A stretch of 64,000 bases of DNA from Erwinia tracheiphila (lineage in GTDB: Bacteria; Pseudomonadota; Gammaproteobacteria; Enterobacterales; Enterobacteriaceae), in assembly GCF_021365465.1 (NCBI RefSeq), contig NZ_CP089932.1:682001-746000 (forward strand), read 5' to 3'. Under the pieces are notes generated by a model. That model ran no database searches. It was not told where the DNA came from and worked only from the letters and a program-made list of their open reading frames with translations. Shown here piece after piece: positions 21,698 to 33,534 of the stretch (position 1 is the first letter of the stretch; each line of letters opens with the position of its first letter). The position numbers and the translations under genes were made by a program.

Positions 21698-23065
21698 TTA
21701 ACGCAAAAGCAGATAGATAGTTTGATCGCCGCGAATAATGTTCAGGGCGAGCAGGGGCGGTTTAGTTGCGAGTAGCTTGCGCAATTCTGTCAGATTTCCG
21801 ACAGGTGAGCGATTAAGGCCAATAATAACATCCCCTTTTTGCAGGCCAGATTGCTCTGCAGGGGTTCCTTTGCTCACGTCATCGACGTTAACGCCCCTGG
21901 CCGCGGCATTGCTTAAGGTCGAACCTTGAAATGCAGGCGCTATTTCTTCCGCGCTGCTTATAGTTTGGCTACTGATATCCAGTCTAACCATTAGCGTCAT
22001 TGGTTTACCGTCTCGCAGAAGTTCGAGTTTGACTTCTTTGCCCGGCGCAGTGGTCCCAATTTTTGCTCTAAGTGCAGCAAAACTTTCGACGGCTTTGTCG
22101 TCAAGATGGGTAATGATATCACCTGCTTTGATTCCGGCTTTCAACGCAGCAGAACCAGGCAGGACCTCATTGACAAAAGCGCCGCGTTGTGCATCAACCT
22201 TGAAGGTCTTCGCCATTTCAGCGGTCATTTCCGTACCTTTAATACCCAACTGTCCGCGCCTGACCTCGCCAAAATCAATTAATTGTTGGGCAAGGTTCAT
22301 CGCCATGTTGCCGGGAATGGCAAAACCAATACCAATGTTGCCGCCAGAAGAGGCCAAAATGGCCGTATTGATACCAATAAGTTCGCCATTCAGGTTGACC
22401 AATGCGCCACCAGAGTTGCCGCGATTGATTGCGGCATCCGTTTGAATAAAGTTTTCCAGCCCTTCAAGATTGAGACCGCTGCGCCCAAGCGCAGATATAA
22501 TGCCGGAGGTGGCTGTCTGCCCGAGACCAAAGGGGTTGCCAATGGCTACCGCAAAGTCGCCCACTTTTAACTGGTCAGAATCAGCGATTTTTATCTGCGC
22601 CAGGCCTTTTGCACCGCTAACCTGAAGGAGTGCGATATCGGTTGGCTGATCGTGGCCGATGAGTTTGGCATCAAACTCACGCCCATCGCTCAACTGGACG
22701 CTGATTTTTTCTGCACCGTTGATAACGTGATTGTTGGTCAGGATATAACCTTTGTCGGCATTAATGATGACGCCGGATGCGAGACCTTCAAAGGGCTGCG
22801 GCTGTGCTGCCTCGTTGTTCTGGTCTTGTTGACCAAAAAAGCGTTTAAGAGGCTCCGGTATATCCTGCGTTTGCGGCTGGCTTTGCGTTCCTTCTACATG
22901 CACGCTAACCACTGCTGGCAGAACCTTCTCCAGCATTGGCGCCAGGCTTGGCATCGGTTGCCCCTGAATTTGTGCAGGAAGTGCCGCCATTGCCATCGGC
23001 GTGGCGGCCATACTTAGCCCTGTACTCAATGCTAGTGCACTCAACAGTAAGAATTTTTTCTTCAT
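21698..23065 (-). CDS. degQ: DegQ, periplasmic serine protease
   Basis: 455 residues from the ATG at 23065, the E. coli length; the open frame extends 22 codons further but MKKKFLLL begins the signal peptide (about 1–27, ending AMA). Catalytic His in TNNHVIN, Asp in TDIALLQ, Ser in GNSGGAL, followed by two PDZ domains (about 255–350 and 365–455). HtrA-type protease and chaperone for envelope proteins. Confidence 0.97.
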   Translation of the reverse strand: MKKKFLLLSALALSTGLSMAATPMAMAALPAQIQGQPMPSLAPMLEKVLPAVVSVHVEGTQSQPQTQDIPEPLKRFFGQQDQNNEAAQPQPFEGLASGVIINADKGYILTNNHVINGAEKISVQLSDGREFDAKLIGHDQPTDIALLQVSGAKGLAQIKIADSDQLKVGDFAVAIGNPFGLGQTATSGIISALGRSGLNLEGLENFIQTDAAINRGNSGGALVNLNGELIGINTAILASSGGNIGIGFAIPGNMAMNLAQQLIDFGEVRRGQLGIKGTEMTAEMAKTFKVDAQRGAFVNEVLPGSAALKAGIKAGDIITHLDDKAVESFAALRAKIGTTAPGKEVKLELLRDGKPMTLMVRLDISSQTISSAEEIAPAFQGSTLSNAAARGVNVDDVSKGTPAEQSGLQKGDVIIGLNRSPVGNLTELRKLLATKPPLLALNIIRGDQTIYLLLR

Positions 23066-23179
23066 CGCCACGACGCTCTCGCTACATGTTAGGGGGAATA
23101 AACCGCCAGGACTGCTGATGCCTGCTGGCAATGCTTGACCTGCAGGCAGAAAGAATAACCATTGTTCTGTTAATACGTT

Positions 23180-23584
23180 TTATTTCTCACGTGAGTGGCG
23201 TTCACCACGTAGCAGCCCGGATGCACTATCGGGATAGTCACGTGGCATCTGTATCGGTGCCTGATTGTTATCCGCTTCGGATTCGGTCAGCTGCCAGGCG
23301 AAAGGATTCTTTTCACCCGGAAAATTAGGTAACAGATCATTCGAACCTTTTGCCATATGCTGATAAAGCTGACGGTAATCGCGCGCCATATTATCCAGTA
23401 ATTCAGCACTCTGAGCGAAATGACTGGTCAGTTCTTCACGATAATCAGCCAGTTCGGCTTTTGTTTTTTCCAGCTCATACTGCAGGCTTCTCTGTTCGCG
23501 CAGTTTTCTGTTACCAAAACGCATTGCTACCGCGCCGATAACCAAACCAACCGCTAAACCGATGAGCGCGTATTCCCAGGTCAT
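23180..23584 (-). CDS. zapG: ZapG (YhcB), divisome and envelope factor
   Basis: 134 residues. One N-terminal membrane segment (about 4–22, ALIGLAVGLVIGAVAM), then a coiled coil rich in Glu, Gln and Leu (about 26–85) and a disordered tail. DUF1043 family. YhcB/ZapG links cell division, elongation and envelope lipid balance. Divergent from zapE. Confidence 0.93.
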   Translation of the reverse strand: MTWEYALIGLAVGLVIGAVAMRFGNRKLREQRSLQYELEKTKAELADYREELTSHFAQSAELLDNMARDYRQLYQHMAKGSNDLLPNFPGEKNPFAWQLTESEADNNQAPIQMPRDYPDSASGLLRGERHSREK

Positions 23585-23770
23585 AATAACTCCCGTGTTA
23601 TCTTCGTTGTTCCGTAGGATTACCTGGCGATTGCCAGTTCACAATGAGTCACTATAACCGCTAATTTGATGGAAGTGGAATCCTGAGGCTGCATCGCTTA
23701 GTCTGGAACGGCTTTTTTTAGACAATCAACCACCTGATACTCCAAATATTTCAGGGAATGTGAATAAATT

Positions 23771-24898
23771 ATGCAAATGATGTCTCCTCTGGCATGTTAT
23801 CGTCACGCGCTGGAAAATGGTGAATATCAACCTGATGATGTTCAACAACAAGCGGTCATTCGACTGGATGCTATCTATCAGAGTTTTATCAGTCATTCGC
23901 CTGCTCCGCCCGCAACAGGTAAAGGGTTTTTTGGCAAGTTGAATAAGCTAATGAGCAAGGGCAAAGAGCAGGTCCGGCAGCCTGTTTCAGGCCTTTATAT
24001 GTGGGGTGGGGTTGGTCGTGGAAAAACATGGCTAATGGATATGTTTTTTCAGGCAATTCCTGGGAAACGGAAGCAGCGGTTACATTTTCACCGCTTTATG
24101 CTGCGGGTCCATCAGGAATTAACCGAGTTACAGGGCCAAAGCGATCCCTTACAAACTGTGGCAAATCGTTTCAAGAGTGAAACGGACCTCCTTTGCTTTG
24201 ATGAATTTTTTGTGTCAGACATTACCGATGCGATGCTGCTGGGTACGCTTATAGAAGCGTTGTTTGCCAGAGGGATTACGTTGGTTGCGACCTCAAATAT
24301 CCCGCCCGATGAACTCTACCGTAATGGTTTGCAGCGCACGCGATTTCTACCGGCAATCGCGCTTATAAAACAGCATTGCGAGGTAATGAATGTCGATGCC
24401 GGAATTGATTATCGTCTGCGCACCTTAACGTCCGCGCATCTCTGGATGATGCCGCTTAATCAGGCCACCTCGCAGGAAATGGAGCGAATGTTCATCGCGC
24501 TCAGTGGCAGCGCTCGCGCTGATAAACCGGTGCTGGATATTAATCACCGCCAGCTGCCTACTCTGGGGGTGGCAAATGGCGTGGTGGCGATGGATTTTAA
24601 CATTCTCTGTGGGGAAGGGCGAAGCCAGCATGATTACATCGAACTTTCCCGGCGTTTCCACAGCGTGCTGCTTTATGATGTTCCGGTGATGATTTACAAA
24701 TCGGAGGACCAGGCGCGTCGTTTTCTGGCACTGGTGGATGAGTTTTATGAACGGCATGTCAAGCTGGTTATTTCTGCAGAGATCTCACTGTTTGAGATTT
24801 ACCAGGGGGCAAAGCTCAAGTTTGAATATCAACGTTGCGTTTCGCGCCTGCAAGAGATGCAAAGTGAGGAATACCTGAAGTTGCCGCATCTGCCTTAG
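23771..24898 (+). CDS. zapE: ZapE, AFG1-like ATPase of the division ring
   Basis: 375 residues. Walker A WGGVGRGKTWLMDMF near residue 80, Walker B LLCFDEFFVSD, sensor region TSNIPPDELYRNGLQR. AFG1/LACE1 family. ZapE destabilises FtsZ polymers in late constriction and is needed under oxygen limitation and at high temperature. The ATG giving MQMMSPL is used; a second ATG two codons on is also possible. Confidence 0.96.
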   Translation: MQMMSPLACYRHALENGEYQPDDVQQQAVIRLDAIYQSFISHSPAPPATGKGFFGKLNKLMSKGKEQVRQPVSGLYMWGGVGRGKTWLMDMFFQAIPGKRKQRLHFHRFMLRVHQELTELQGQSDPLQTVANRFKSETDLLCFDEFFVSDITDAMLLGTLIEALFARGITLVATSNIPPDELYRNGLQRTRFLPAIALIKQHCEVMNVDAGIDYRLRTLTSAHLWMMPLNQATSQEMERMFIALSGSARADKPVLDINHRQLPTLGVANGVVAMDFNILCGEGRSQHDYIELSRRFHSVLLYDVPVMIYKSEDQARRFLALVDEFYERHVKLVISAEISLFEIYQGAKLKFEYQRCVSRLQEMQSEEYLKLPHLP

Positions 24899-24965
24899 GC
24901 GTGATAGCCCTGTTCCCCGACGCATTTTAATGAAAAAAGGGGTCGCGCTTTGAAGGCAACTTCTC

Positions 24966-25140
24966 TATAATCCTGCGACCCCACGTTACAACAAAGGTTT
25001 TTTTCCCAAAACTCTTTGTGTTCCGGTAACGCTATCCGAAGGGGTGGCTTGCTGGTCAAAATGGTCGTGTGAGCCTCAACCGTTTATTCAAGCGTTTGGG
25101 TATTCACCAACGTGTAACTTATATTTGGGTAAGCTTTTAG
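24966..25140 (+). promoter_or_regulatory. rplM-rpsI promoter (-10) and L13 leader
   Basis: A perfect -10 TATAAT lies at 24966–24971 with only a weak -35 (TCGCGC at 24943–24948). It would give a leader of about 160 bases before rplM. In E. coli L13 represses its own operon by binding this mRNA leader. The leader contains GC-rich pairing segments around 25030–25085, but I could not fold it reliably. Confidence 0.55.
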
Positions 25141-25977
<837 letters not shown>

Positions 25978-26006
25978 TTTATTCTATCTGGCAGTATCAA
26001 TTATCA

Positions 26007-26038
26007 GAAAACCCGGTGTATCAACACCGGGTTTTTTC
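26007..26038 (+). terminator. Terminator after rpsI
   Basis: ACCCGGTG (26011–26018) pairs with CACCGGGT (26025–26032) around a six-base loop, followed by TTTTTT. Separates rplM-rpsI from sspAB. Confidence 0.92.
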
Positions 26039-26285
26039 TTTTCTGCTTCCGGTCGTGATAGTAAAGACATACTACATGTGGCATTTTCACCTCAAATCCT
26101 TATTCCTGCCCTCACAAGTTGTTTAAAATCTGGTAGACTATTTGCCACTTTGCGCCCACGTTGCAGGGCATTGGTGTGAGATTTCTTAAGGGGATGAATT
26201 CATCTCTTTCGATAGCATTTTAAGCAAACTCCTCATTGCACAGCGGGTTCGCGTAGTAATTTTCTGAATAAACTTGGAGGTTTTC

Positions 26286-26927
26286 ATGGCTGTCGCTGCC
26301 AACAAACGTTCGGTAATGACGCTGTTTTCTGGTCCGACTGACATTTTTAGCCATCAGGTGCGTATCGTTCTGGCGGAAAAGGGAGTCAGCGTAGAGATCG
26401 AGCAGGTAGAAATGGATAACCTGCCTCAGGATCTGATCGACCTCAATCCGTATCGCACTGTTCCGACATTGGTCGATCGTGAACTGACGCTCTACGAATC
26501 CCGTATCATTATGGAATACCTCGATGAGCGTTTTCCCCACCCTCCGCTCATGCCTGTCTATCCTGTCGCACGTGGTGAAAGCCGTCTGATGATGCATCGC
26601 GTAGAGCAGGACTGGTACAGTCTGATGCGTAAAGTGGAAAATGGCACGGTGCAGGAAGCAGACGCTGCTCGTAAACAGTTGCGGGAAGAATTGCTGGCGA
26701 TTGCACTTTTGTTCTCACGTACTCCGTTTTTCATGAGTGAAGAGTTCAGTCTGGTCGACTGTTATCTTGCACCTTTGCTATGGCGTTTGCCGCAGTTAGG
26801 TATCGAGTTAACAGGGGCTGGCTCGAAAGAGCTAAAGGGCTATATGACACGTGTTTTTGAACGTGATTCATTCCTGGCGTCCTTGACGGAAGCAGAACGT
26901 GAAATGCGCCTGCAAACACGGGGCTGA
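26286..26927 (+). CDS. sspA: SspA, stringent starvation protein A
   Basis: 213 residues from the ATG at 26286 (TTGGAGG upstream; a start four codons earlier lies within that site). Glutathione S-transferase fold: thioredoxin-like N-domain (MTLFSGPTDIFSHQVRIVL), helical C-domain ending DSFLASLTEAEREM. It binds RNA polymerase with sigma-70, represses H-NS accumulation and supports stress and virulence gene expression. Followed closely by sspB. Confidence 0.97.
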   Translation: MAVAANKRSVMTLFSGPTDIFSHQVRIVLAEKGVSVEIEQVEMDNLPQDLIDLNPYRTVPTLVDRELTLYESRIIMEYLDERFPHPPLMPVYPVARGESRLMMHRVEQDWYSLMRKVENGTVQEADAARKQLREELLAIALLFSRTPFFMSEEFSLVDCYLAPLLWRLPQLGIELTGAGSKELKGYMTRVFERDSFLASLTEAEREMRLQTRG

Positions 26928-26933
26928 TTAACC

Positions 26934-27428
26934 ATGGAAACATCCCAACTTACCGCTCGGCGCCCTTATCTGCTTCGCGCGCTCTATGACTGGCTGCTGG
27001 ATAACCAGTTAACGCCTCATCTCGTGGTAGACATTAATTTACCTGGCGTGATGGTACCGCTTGAATACGCGCGGGATGGTCAGATCGTTCTTAATATCGC
27101 GCCACGAGCGGTTGGCGATCTGCAATTGGGCAATGATGAGGTCACTTTTAACGCTCGTTTTGGTGGCGTTCCTCGCCAGGTGAGTGTGCCTCTGGCCGCT
27201 GTTATGGCTATCTATGCCAGAGAAAACGGTGCTGGTACTATGTTCGAGCCGGAACCCGTGTATGAAGCTGATGAAAATGGGCCACTATCCCAGCATAACG
27301 ATTCGCCAGAGTCGGTGATGTCTGTCATTGATGGCGATCGTCCTGATGATAGTAAATCCGGGCAGCGGGGGCCGGATGACGAGCCTCCACCGCGCGGTGG
27401 ACGCCCGGCATTACGTGTTGTGAAGTGA
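26934..27428 (+). CDS. sspB: SspB, ClpXP specificity factor
   Basis: 164 residues. A folded ssrA-tag-binding domain (about 1–110, RPYLLRALYDWLLDNQLTPH at the start), an acidic flexible linker, and the ClpX-tethering tail RGGRPALRVVK at the C-terminus. Delivers ssrA-tagged proteins and the RseA fragment to ClpXP. In operon with sspA, 6 bases apart. Confidence 0.97.
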   Translation: METSQLTARRPYLLRALYDWLLDNQLTPHLVVDINLPGVMVPLEYARDGQIVLNIAPRAVGDLQLGNDEVTFNARFGGVPRQVSVPLAAVMAIYARENGAGTMFEPEPVYEADENGPLSQHNDSPESVMSVIDGDRPDDSKSGQRGPDDEPPPRGGRPALRVVK

Positions 27429-27470
27429 TCACGGGCTTATAATCAGTTCGTGAAAGCAGGATGAAAAATA

Positions 27471-27498
27471 AAAGGCTCCGCATCCTGGAGCCTTTTTT
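27471..27498 (+). terminator. Terminator after sspAB
   Basis: AAAGGCTCC (27471–27479) pairs with GGAGCCTTT (27487–27495), then more T. Confidence 0.9.
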
Positions 27499-27604
27499 AG
27501 TGCCAAATTAAAACCACATGCAGTGGACATGGTCATTAACAGGTTTTAACGCTGTCTGTTTTTCTGGATCGAAATCACAGCACAAGCAAAGGTTTTCGCG
27601 TGAT

Positions 27605-27634
27605 AAAAGCTGCCTTTGGTAAAGACAGCTTTTT
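27605..27634. terminator. Terminator after gltD
   Basis: AAAAGCTG (27605–27612) pairs with CAGCTTTT (27626–27633). It lies 15 bases past the gltD stop; read leftward the second arm ends in TTTTAT, so it can terminate gltBD and possibly act in both directions. Confidence 0.6.
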
Positions 27635-27648
27635 ACAAGCGATATGCA

Positions 27649-29076
<1,428 letters not shown>

Positions 29077-32000
29077 TTACTGCGCCTGCACCTGCAGCTC
29101 CGCTGCGGAATGACTACGGTGACCCAATAATGCCTTAACATCACTGGACTTCGGTTTTACCAGTGAGAATTTAGGCGCCCAGGCGGGCCAGTTCGCCAAA
29201 ATCTCCTTGCCACATGATGAGTCCGTGTGTTGAATGTGTTCGGTGACCAGGCCACGAAGATGCTCTTCGTGAATCGCCAGGCCATCAACATTTAATACCT
29301 CAACCAGCTCCGCATTAACGCGTTTGCGGAACTCACCGTCTTCATCCAGCACGTAAGCAAAGCCGCCTGTCATACCTGCGCCAAAATTGACACCAGTACG
29401 CCCCAACACGCAGACAATACCACCAGTCATATATTCACAGCCGTTATCACCGATGCCCTCCACGACGGTGATAACGCCGGAGTTACGCACGGCGAAGCGT
29501 TCGCCAGCACGGCCAGCGGCGAACAGCTTGCCGCCGGTTGCGCCGTACAAGCAGGTGTTGCCGATAATTGTAGCTTCATGGCTGCGGAATGCCGAGCCAA
29601 CCGGCGGGCGAACTGCCAGTATTCCGCCAGCCATACCTTTGCCTACGTAGTCATTGGCATCACCTGTCAGCGTAAGCTCGACGCCGCCCGCGTTCCATAC
29701 GCCAAAACTCTGGCCAGCGGTACCGTTGAAGTGAGCTTTTATCGGATCGGAAGCCAGACCCTGATCGCCGTGCAGTAATGCAATTGCTCCTGACAACGTT
29801 GCACCCACGGAGCGGTCAGTGTTGCGGATATCAAAGTAAAACGTCTTACTTTGTTTTGCTTCAACAAAAGGCATCGCCTGGTTCAGCAGCGCTTTATTGA
29901 GTACGGCATTGTCAAAGGGTGGATTGTTCTCGGTACAGTGGACGGCCTTGCCTGCTATTGGCTCTGCTGTTTTTAGCAGCGCAGAGAGGTCGAGGCTCTG
30001 TTGTCTGGCTGTGAACCCATCCAACTTGCTTAATAAATCGGTACGCCCGATCAGATCGACCAGCCGTTTCACGCCTAACTCAGCCATAATTTCGCGTGTT
30101 TCACGGGCGATAAACTCAAAGTAGTTCGTCACGCGGTAAGGCAGACCGTGATAATGGTTCTTACGCAGTTTCTCGTCCTGGGTTGCAACGCCGGTTGCAC
30201 AGTTATTGAGATGGCAGATACGAAGATATTTGCAACCCAGCGCAACCATTGGACCCGTACCGAAACCGAAGCTTTCAGCACCCAAAATCGCGGCCTTAAT
30301 AATATCCTGGCCAGTCTTGAGGCCGCCATCTACCTGGAGGCGAATCTTGTGGCGCAGGCCGTTGGCTACCAGCGCCTGCTGTGTTTCTACCAGGCCCAGT
30401 TCCCAAGGGCAACCCGCATACTTAACTGAACTGAGCGGGCTTGCGCCGGTACCGCCGTCATAACCCGCGATGGTTATCAGGTCGGCATAAGCCTTGGCTA
30501 CGCCTGTGGCAATAGTACCAACGCCAGGTTCGGAAACCAGCTTCACTGAGATCATCGCTTTTGGATTAACCTGTTTCAGATCGAAAATAAGCTGCGCGAG
30601 ATCCTCAATTGAGTAAATATCGTGGTGTGGCGGTGGCGAAATTAGCGTCACGCCGGGAACGGAATAGCGCAGTTTTGCGATATACGGTGTGACTTTATCA
30701 CCCGGCAGCTGACCACCTTCGCCAGGTTTTGCACCCTGAGCAACTTTGATTTGGATAACGTCTGCATTAACCAGATAAGCGGGTGTTACGCCAAAACGTC
30801 CAGAAGCGACCTGCTTAATGCGTGATACTTTGTTGGTGCCGTATCGTGCGGGGTCTTCACCACCTTCTCCTGAGTTGGAGAAACCGCCCAGGCCGTTCAT
30901 TGCTTCAGCCAGTGACTCATGGGCTTCCGGGCTGAGTGCACCAATTGACATCGCGGCAGTATCGAACCGTTTGTACAACTCACTGGATGGTTCAACGTCG
31001 TCGAGGCTGATAGCACTACCAGATGGGGTAACAACAAGCAGATCGCGTAGCGCCGCCACCGGGCGTTCGTTAACCAGCTTCGCGTACTGCTGATAGTCGC
31101 TGTAATCACCACTGTTAACCGCTTTTTGTAGCGTGCCGACTACGTCCGGGTTATAGGCGTGGTATTCCCCGCCGTGCACGTATTTCAGCAGGCCACCCTG
31201 TTCAAGGGGTTTCCTCTGTAACCAGGCGCGCCGCGATAAATTGACCAAATCCTGCTGAAAATCAGCGTAATTTGCACCACTAATGCGACTAACCACCCCC
31301 TGGAAGCAAAGATCTGACACGTCCCGGTGCAGTCCCACGGCTTCAAAGAGTTTGGAACAGCGATATGATGCGATGGTGGAAATCCCCATCTTCGACATAA
31401 TCTTATACAGTCCTTTATTAATGCCGTTACGATAGTTCAGCATCAGACTGCGATTATCTTTATTAATTACGCCACTTTCCGCCATTTTTGCCAGCGACTC
31501 ATAGGCAAGATACGGATAGATCGCTGTCGCGCCAAAGCCCAGCAGCACGGCAAAATGATGCGGATCGCGGGCGCTTGCAGTTTCAACAATGATGTTGGCA
31601 TCACAGCGCAGGCTTTTATCTACCAGGCGGGTCTGTATGGCTCCCACGACCATGGGAGCGGGGACGGGCAAACGTGAGGGGCTTATTGCGCGATCAGAAA
31701 GCACCAACAAGACCGTGCCGCTGTGTACCAGTTGTTCAGCCCGATCGCACAGTGTCAGAATGGTCTCTTTGAGCGATGATTCAGCAGGATCAAAGGTACA
31801 ATCCAGCGTATAAGCGCGGTAAAACTCTTCTTCCTGGGTTGTCAGCTGCCTGAAGTCTGAATAAAGCAGGATGGGGGATTTAAAGCTCAGGCGGTGTGCC
31901 TGGCCTTCTGCTTCACAGAAAACGTTCATTTCGCGGCCGATACTGGTGGCCAGCGACATGACGTGCGCTTCACGTAACGGATCGATAGGCGGGTTAGTAA

Positions 32001-33534
32001 CCTGCGCAAATTGCTGCCGGAAATAGTCGTAAATCACTCTTGGGCGGCTTGAAAGTACGGCAAAAGGCGTGTCATCGCCCATTGAGCCAACGGCTTCCTG
32101 ACCATTTTCACCCAGCACCCGAATGATAGAATCCAGTTCTTCGCTGCTGTAACCGAACTGCTTGTGAAAGGTTGAAAGCAAGTTATCATCCATTTCACGG
32201 CTGCCCATTTGATCGTCGGGTAAATTTTCGAAAGGCACCAGACGACGGACGTTTTTCTCCATCCACTCTTTATAAGGATGACGGCTTTTGAGATCGTTAT
32301 CCGTTTCGGCAGATTGTAGAATGCGGCCTGCGCGGGTATCGATAACCATCAGTTCGCCAGGTCCAACGCGGCCTTTTTCCACCACTTCATCTGGCTGATA
32401 GTTCCATATACCGACTTCAGATGCGCAGGTAATCAGCTTGTCTTTGGTAATGACATAGCGAGCGGGACGTAAACCGTTACGGTCAAGGTTACAGGCAGCA
32501 TAGCGCCCGTCTGACATCACAATACCGGCAGGGCCGTCCCATGGCTCCATATGCATTGAGTTGAAGTCAAAGAAATCGCGCAGTTCCGGGTCCATATCAG
32601 GATTGTTTTGCCAGGCCGGTGGCACCAGAAGGCGCATGGCCCGTATCAGATCCATTCCACCACTGAGGAACAGCTCCAGCATGTTATCCATTGAACTGGA
32701 GTCAGAGCCGGTTTCATTAACAAAGGGTGCGGCATCCTGCAAATCGGGGATCAGTGGCGTGCGGAATTTATAGGCTCGGGCTCTGGCCCACTGGCGATTA
32801 CCTGCAATGGTATTGATTTCACCGTTGTGTGCCATATAACGGAAAGGTTGTGCCAGTGGCCAGCGAGGCACTGTATTGGTCGAAAAACGCTGATGAAACA
32901 GGCAAATTGCTGATTCCAGTCGGAGATCGGCGAGATCAAGGTAAAAACGTGGAAGATCGGCCGGCATACACAGACCTTTGTAAATATTGACCTGATTTGA
33001 AAAACTGCATACGTAAAATTCTTTATCATCAATGCGTTTTTCAATACGGCGTCGTGCCATGTACAGGCGGCGTTCCATATCACGTGGACGCCAGCCGGCT
33101 GGGGCATTGATAAAAAGTTGTTCTATGCGTGGCATAGAGGAAAGGGCAATTTCGCCCAGCACGTCCTGATTAATTGGAACTTCTCGCCAGCCAACCACGG
33201 AGAGGGTTTCACGCAACACTTCTTCTTCGATGATGCGACGGCTTTCACGCGCCAGTTCGTCATCCCGATTCAGAAATAACATGCCTACCGCGTAGTTTTT
33301 GGCCAGGCGCCAACTGCGCTCCTGTGCGACCACGTGGAAAAAACGGTCGGGTTTTTGCAACAAAAGTCCGCAGCCGTCGCCAGTCTTGCCGTCAGCGAGG
33401 ATCGCCCCACGATGCTGCATTCGGGCCAGTGCGTGAATGGCAGTACGCACCACCTTGTGGCTAGGTTCGCCTTCTATATGGGCGATCAGGCCGAAACCAC
33501 AGTTGTCCTTTTCAAGGGATTTATCGTACAACAT
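29077..33534 (-). CDS. gltB: Glutamate synthase large (alpha) subunit
   Basis: 1485 residues. The class II glutaminase domain comes first, with the mature N-terminal Cys expected at residue 12 after propeptide removal (MLYDKSLEKDNCGFGLIA). Central and FMN-binding domains follow (MISVKLVSEPGVGTIATG, AGYDGGTGASPLSS), with the 3Fe-4S cysteines in CKYLRICHLNNC, then a C-terminal beta-helix domain (GGILAVRPP, GATGGKLFAAGRAGERF). Converts glutamine plus 2-oxoglutarate to two glutamates. Operon gltBD; gltF is not present. Confidence 0.98.
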   Translation of the reverse strand: MLYDKSLEKDNCGFGLIAHIEGEPSHKVVRTAIHALARMQHRGAILADGKTGDGCGLLLQKPDRFFHVVAQERSWRLAKNYAVGMLFLNRDDELARESRRIIEEEVLRETLSVVGWREVPINQDVLGEIALSSMPRIEQLFINAPAGWRPRDMERRLYMARRRIEKRIDDKEFYVCSFSNQVNIYKGLCMPADLPRFYLDLADLRLESAICLFHQRFSTNTVPRWPLAQPFRYMAHNGEINTIAGNRQWARARAYKFRTPLIPDLQDAAPFVNETGSDSSSMDNMLELFLSGGMDLIRAMRLLVPPAWQNNPDMDPELRDFFDFNSMHMEPWDGPAGIVMSDGRYAACNLDRNGLRPARYVITKDKLITCASEVGIWNYQPDEVVEKGRVGPGELMVIDTRAGRILQSAETDNDLKSRHPYKEWMEKNVRRLVPFENLPDDQMGSREMDDNLLSTFHKQFGYSSEELDSIIRVLGENGQEAVGSMGDDTPFAVLSSRPRVIYDYFRQQFAQVTNPPIDPLREAHVMSLATSIGREMNVFCEAEGQAHRLSFKSPILLYSDFRQLTTQEEEFYRAYTLDCTFDPAESSLKETILTLCDRAEQLVHSGTVLLVLSDRAISPSRLPVPAPMVVGAIQTRLVDKSLRCDANIIVETASARDPHHFAVLLGFGATAIYPYLAYESLAKMAESGVINKDNRSLMLNYRNGINKGLYKIMSKMGISTIASYRCSKLFEAVGLHRDVSDLCFQGVVSRISGANYADFQQDLVNLSRRAWLQRKPLEQGGLLKYVHGGEYHAYNPDVVGTLQKAVNSGDYSDYQQYAKLVNERPVAALRDLLVVTPSGSAISLDDVEPSSELYKRFDTAAMSIGALSPEAHESLAEAMNGLGGFSNSGEGGEDPARYGTNKVSRIKQVASGRFGVTPAYLVNADVIQIKVAQGAKPGEGGQLPGDKVTPYIAKLRYSVPGVTLISPPPHHDIYSIEDLAQLIFDLKQVNPKAMISVKLVSEPGVGTIATGVAKAYADLITIAGYDGGTGASPLSSVKYAGCPWELGLVETQQALVANGLRHKIRLQVDGGLKTGQDIIKAAILGAESFGFGTGPMVALGCKYLRICHLNNCATGVATQDEKLRKNHYHGLPYRVTNYFEFIARETREIMAELGVKRLVDLIGRTDLLSKLDGFTARQQSLDLSALLKTAEPIAGKAVHCTENNPPFDNAVLNKALLNQAMPFVEAKQSKTFYFDIRNTDRSVGATLSGAIALLHGDQGLASDPIKAHFNGTAGQSFGVWNAGGVELTLTGDANDYVGKGMAGGILAVRPPVGSAFRSHEATIIGNTCLYGATGGKLFAAGRAGERFAVRNSGVITVVEGIGDNGCEYMTGGIVCVLGRTGVNFGAGMTGGFAYVLDEDGEFRKRVNAELVEVLNVDGLAIHEEHLRGLVTEHIQHTDSSCGKEILANWPAWAPKFSLVKPKSSDVKALLGHRSHSAAELQVQAQ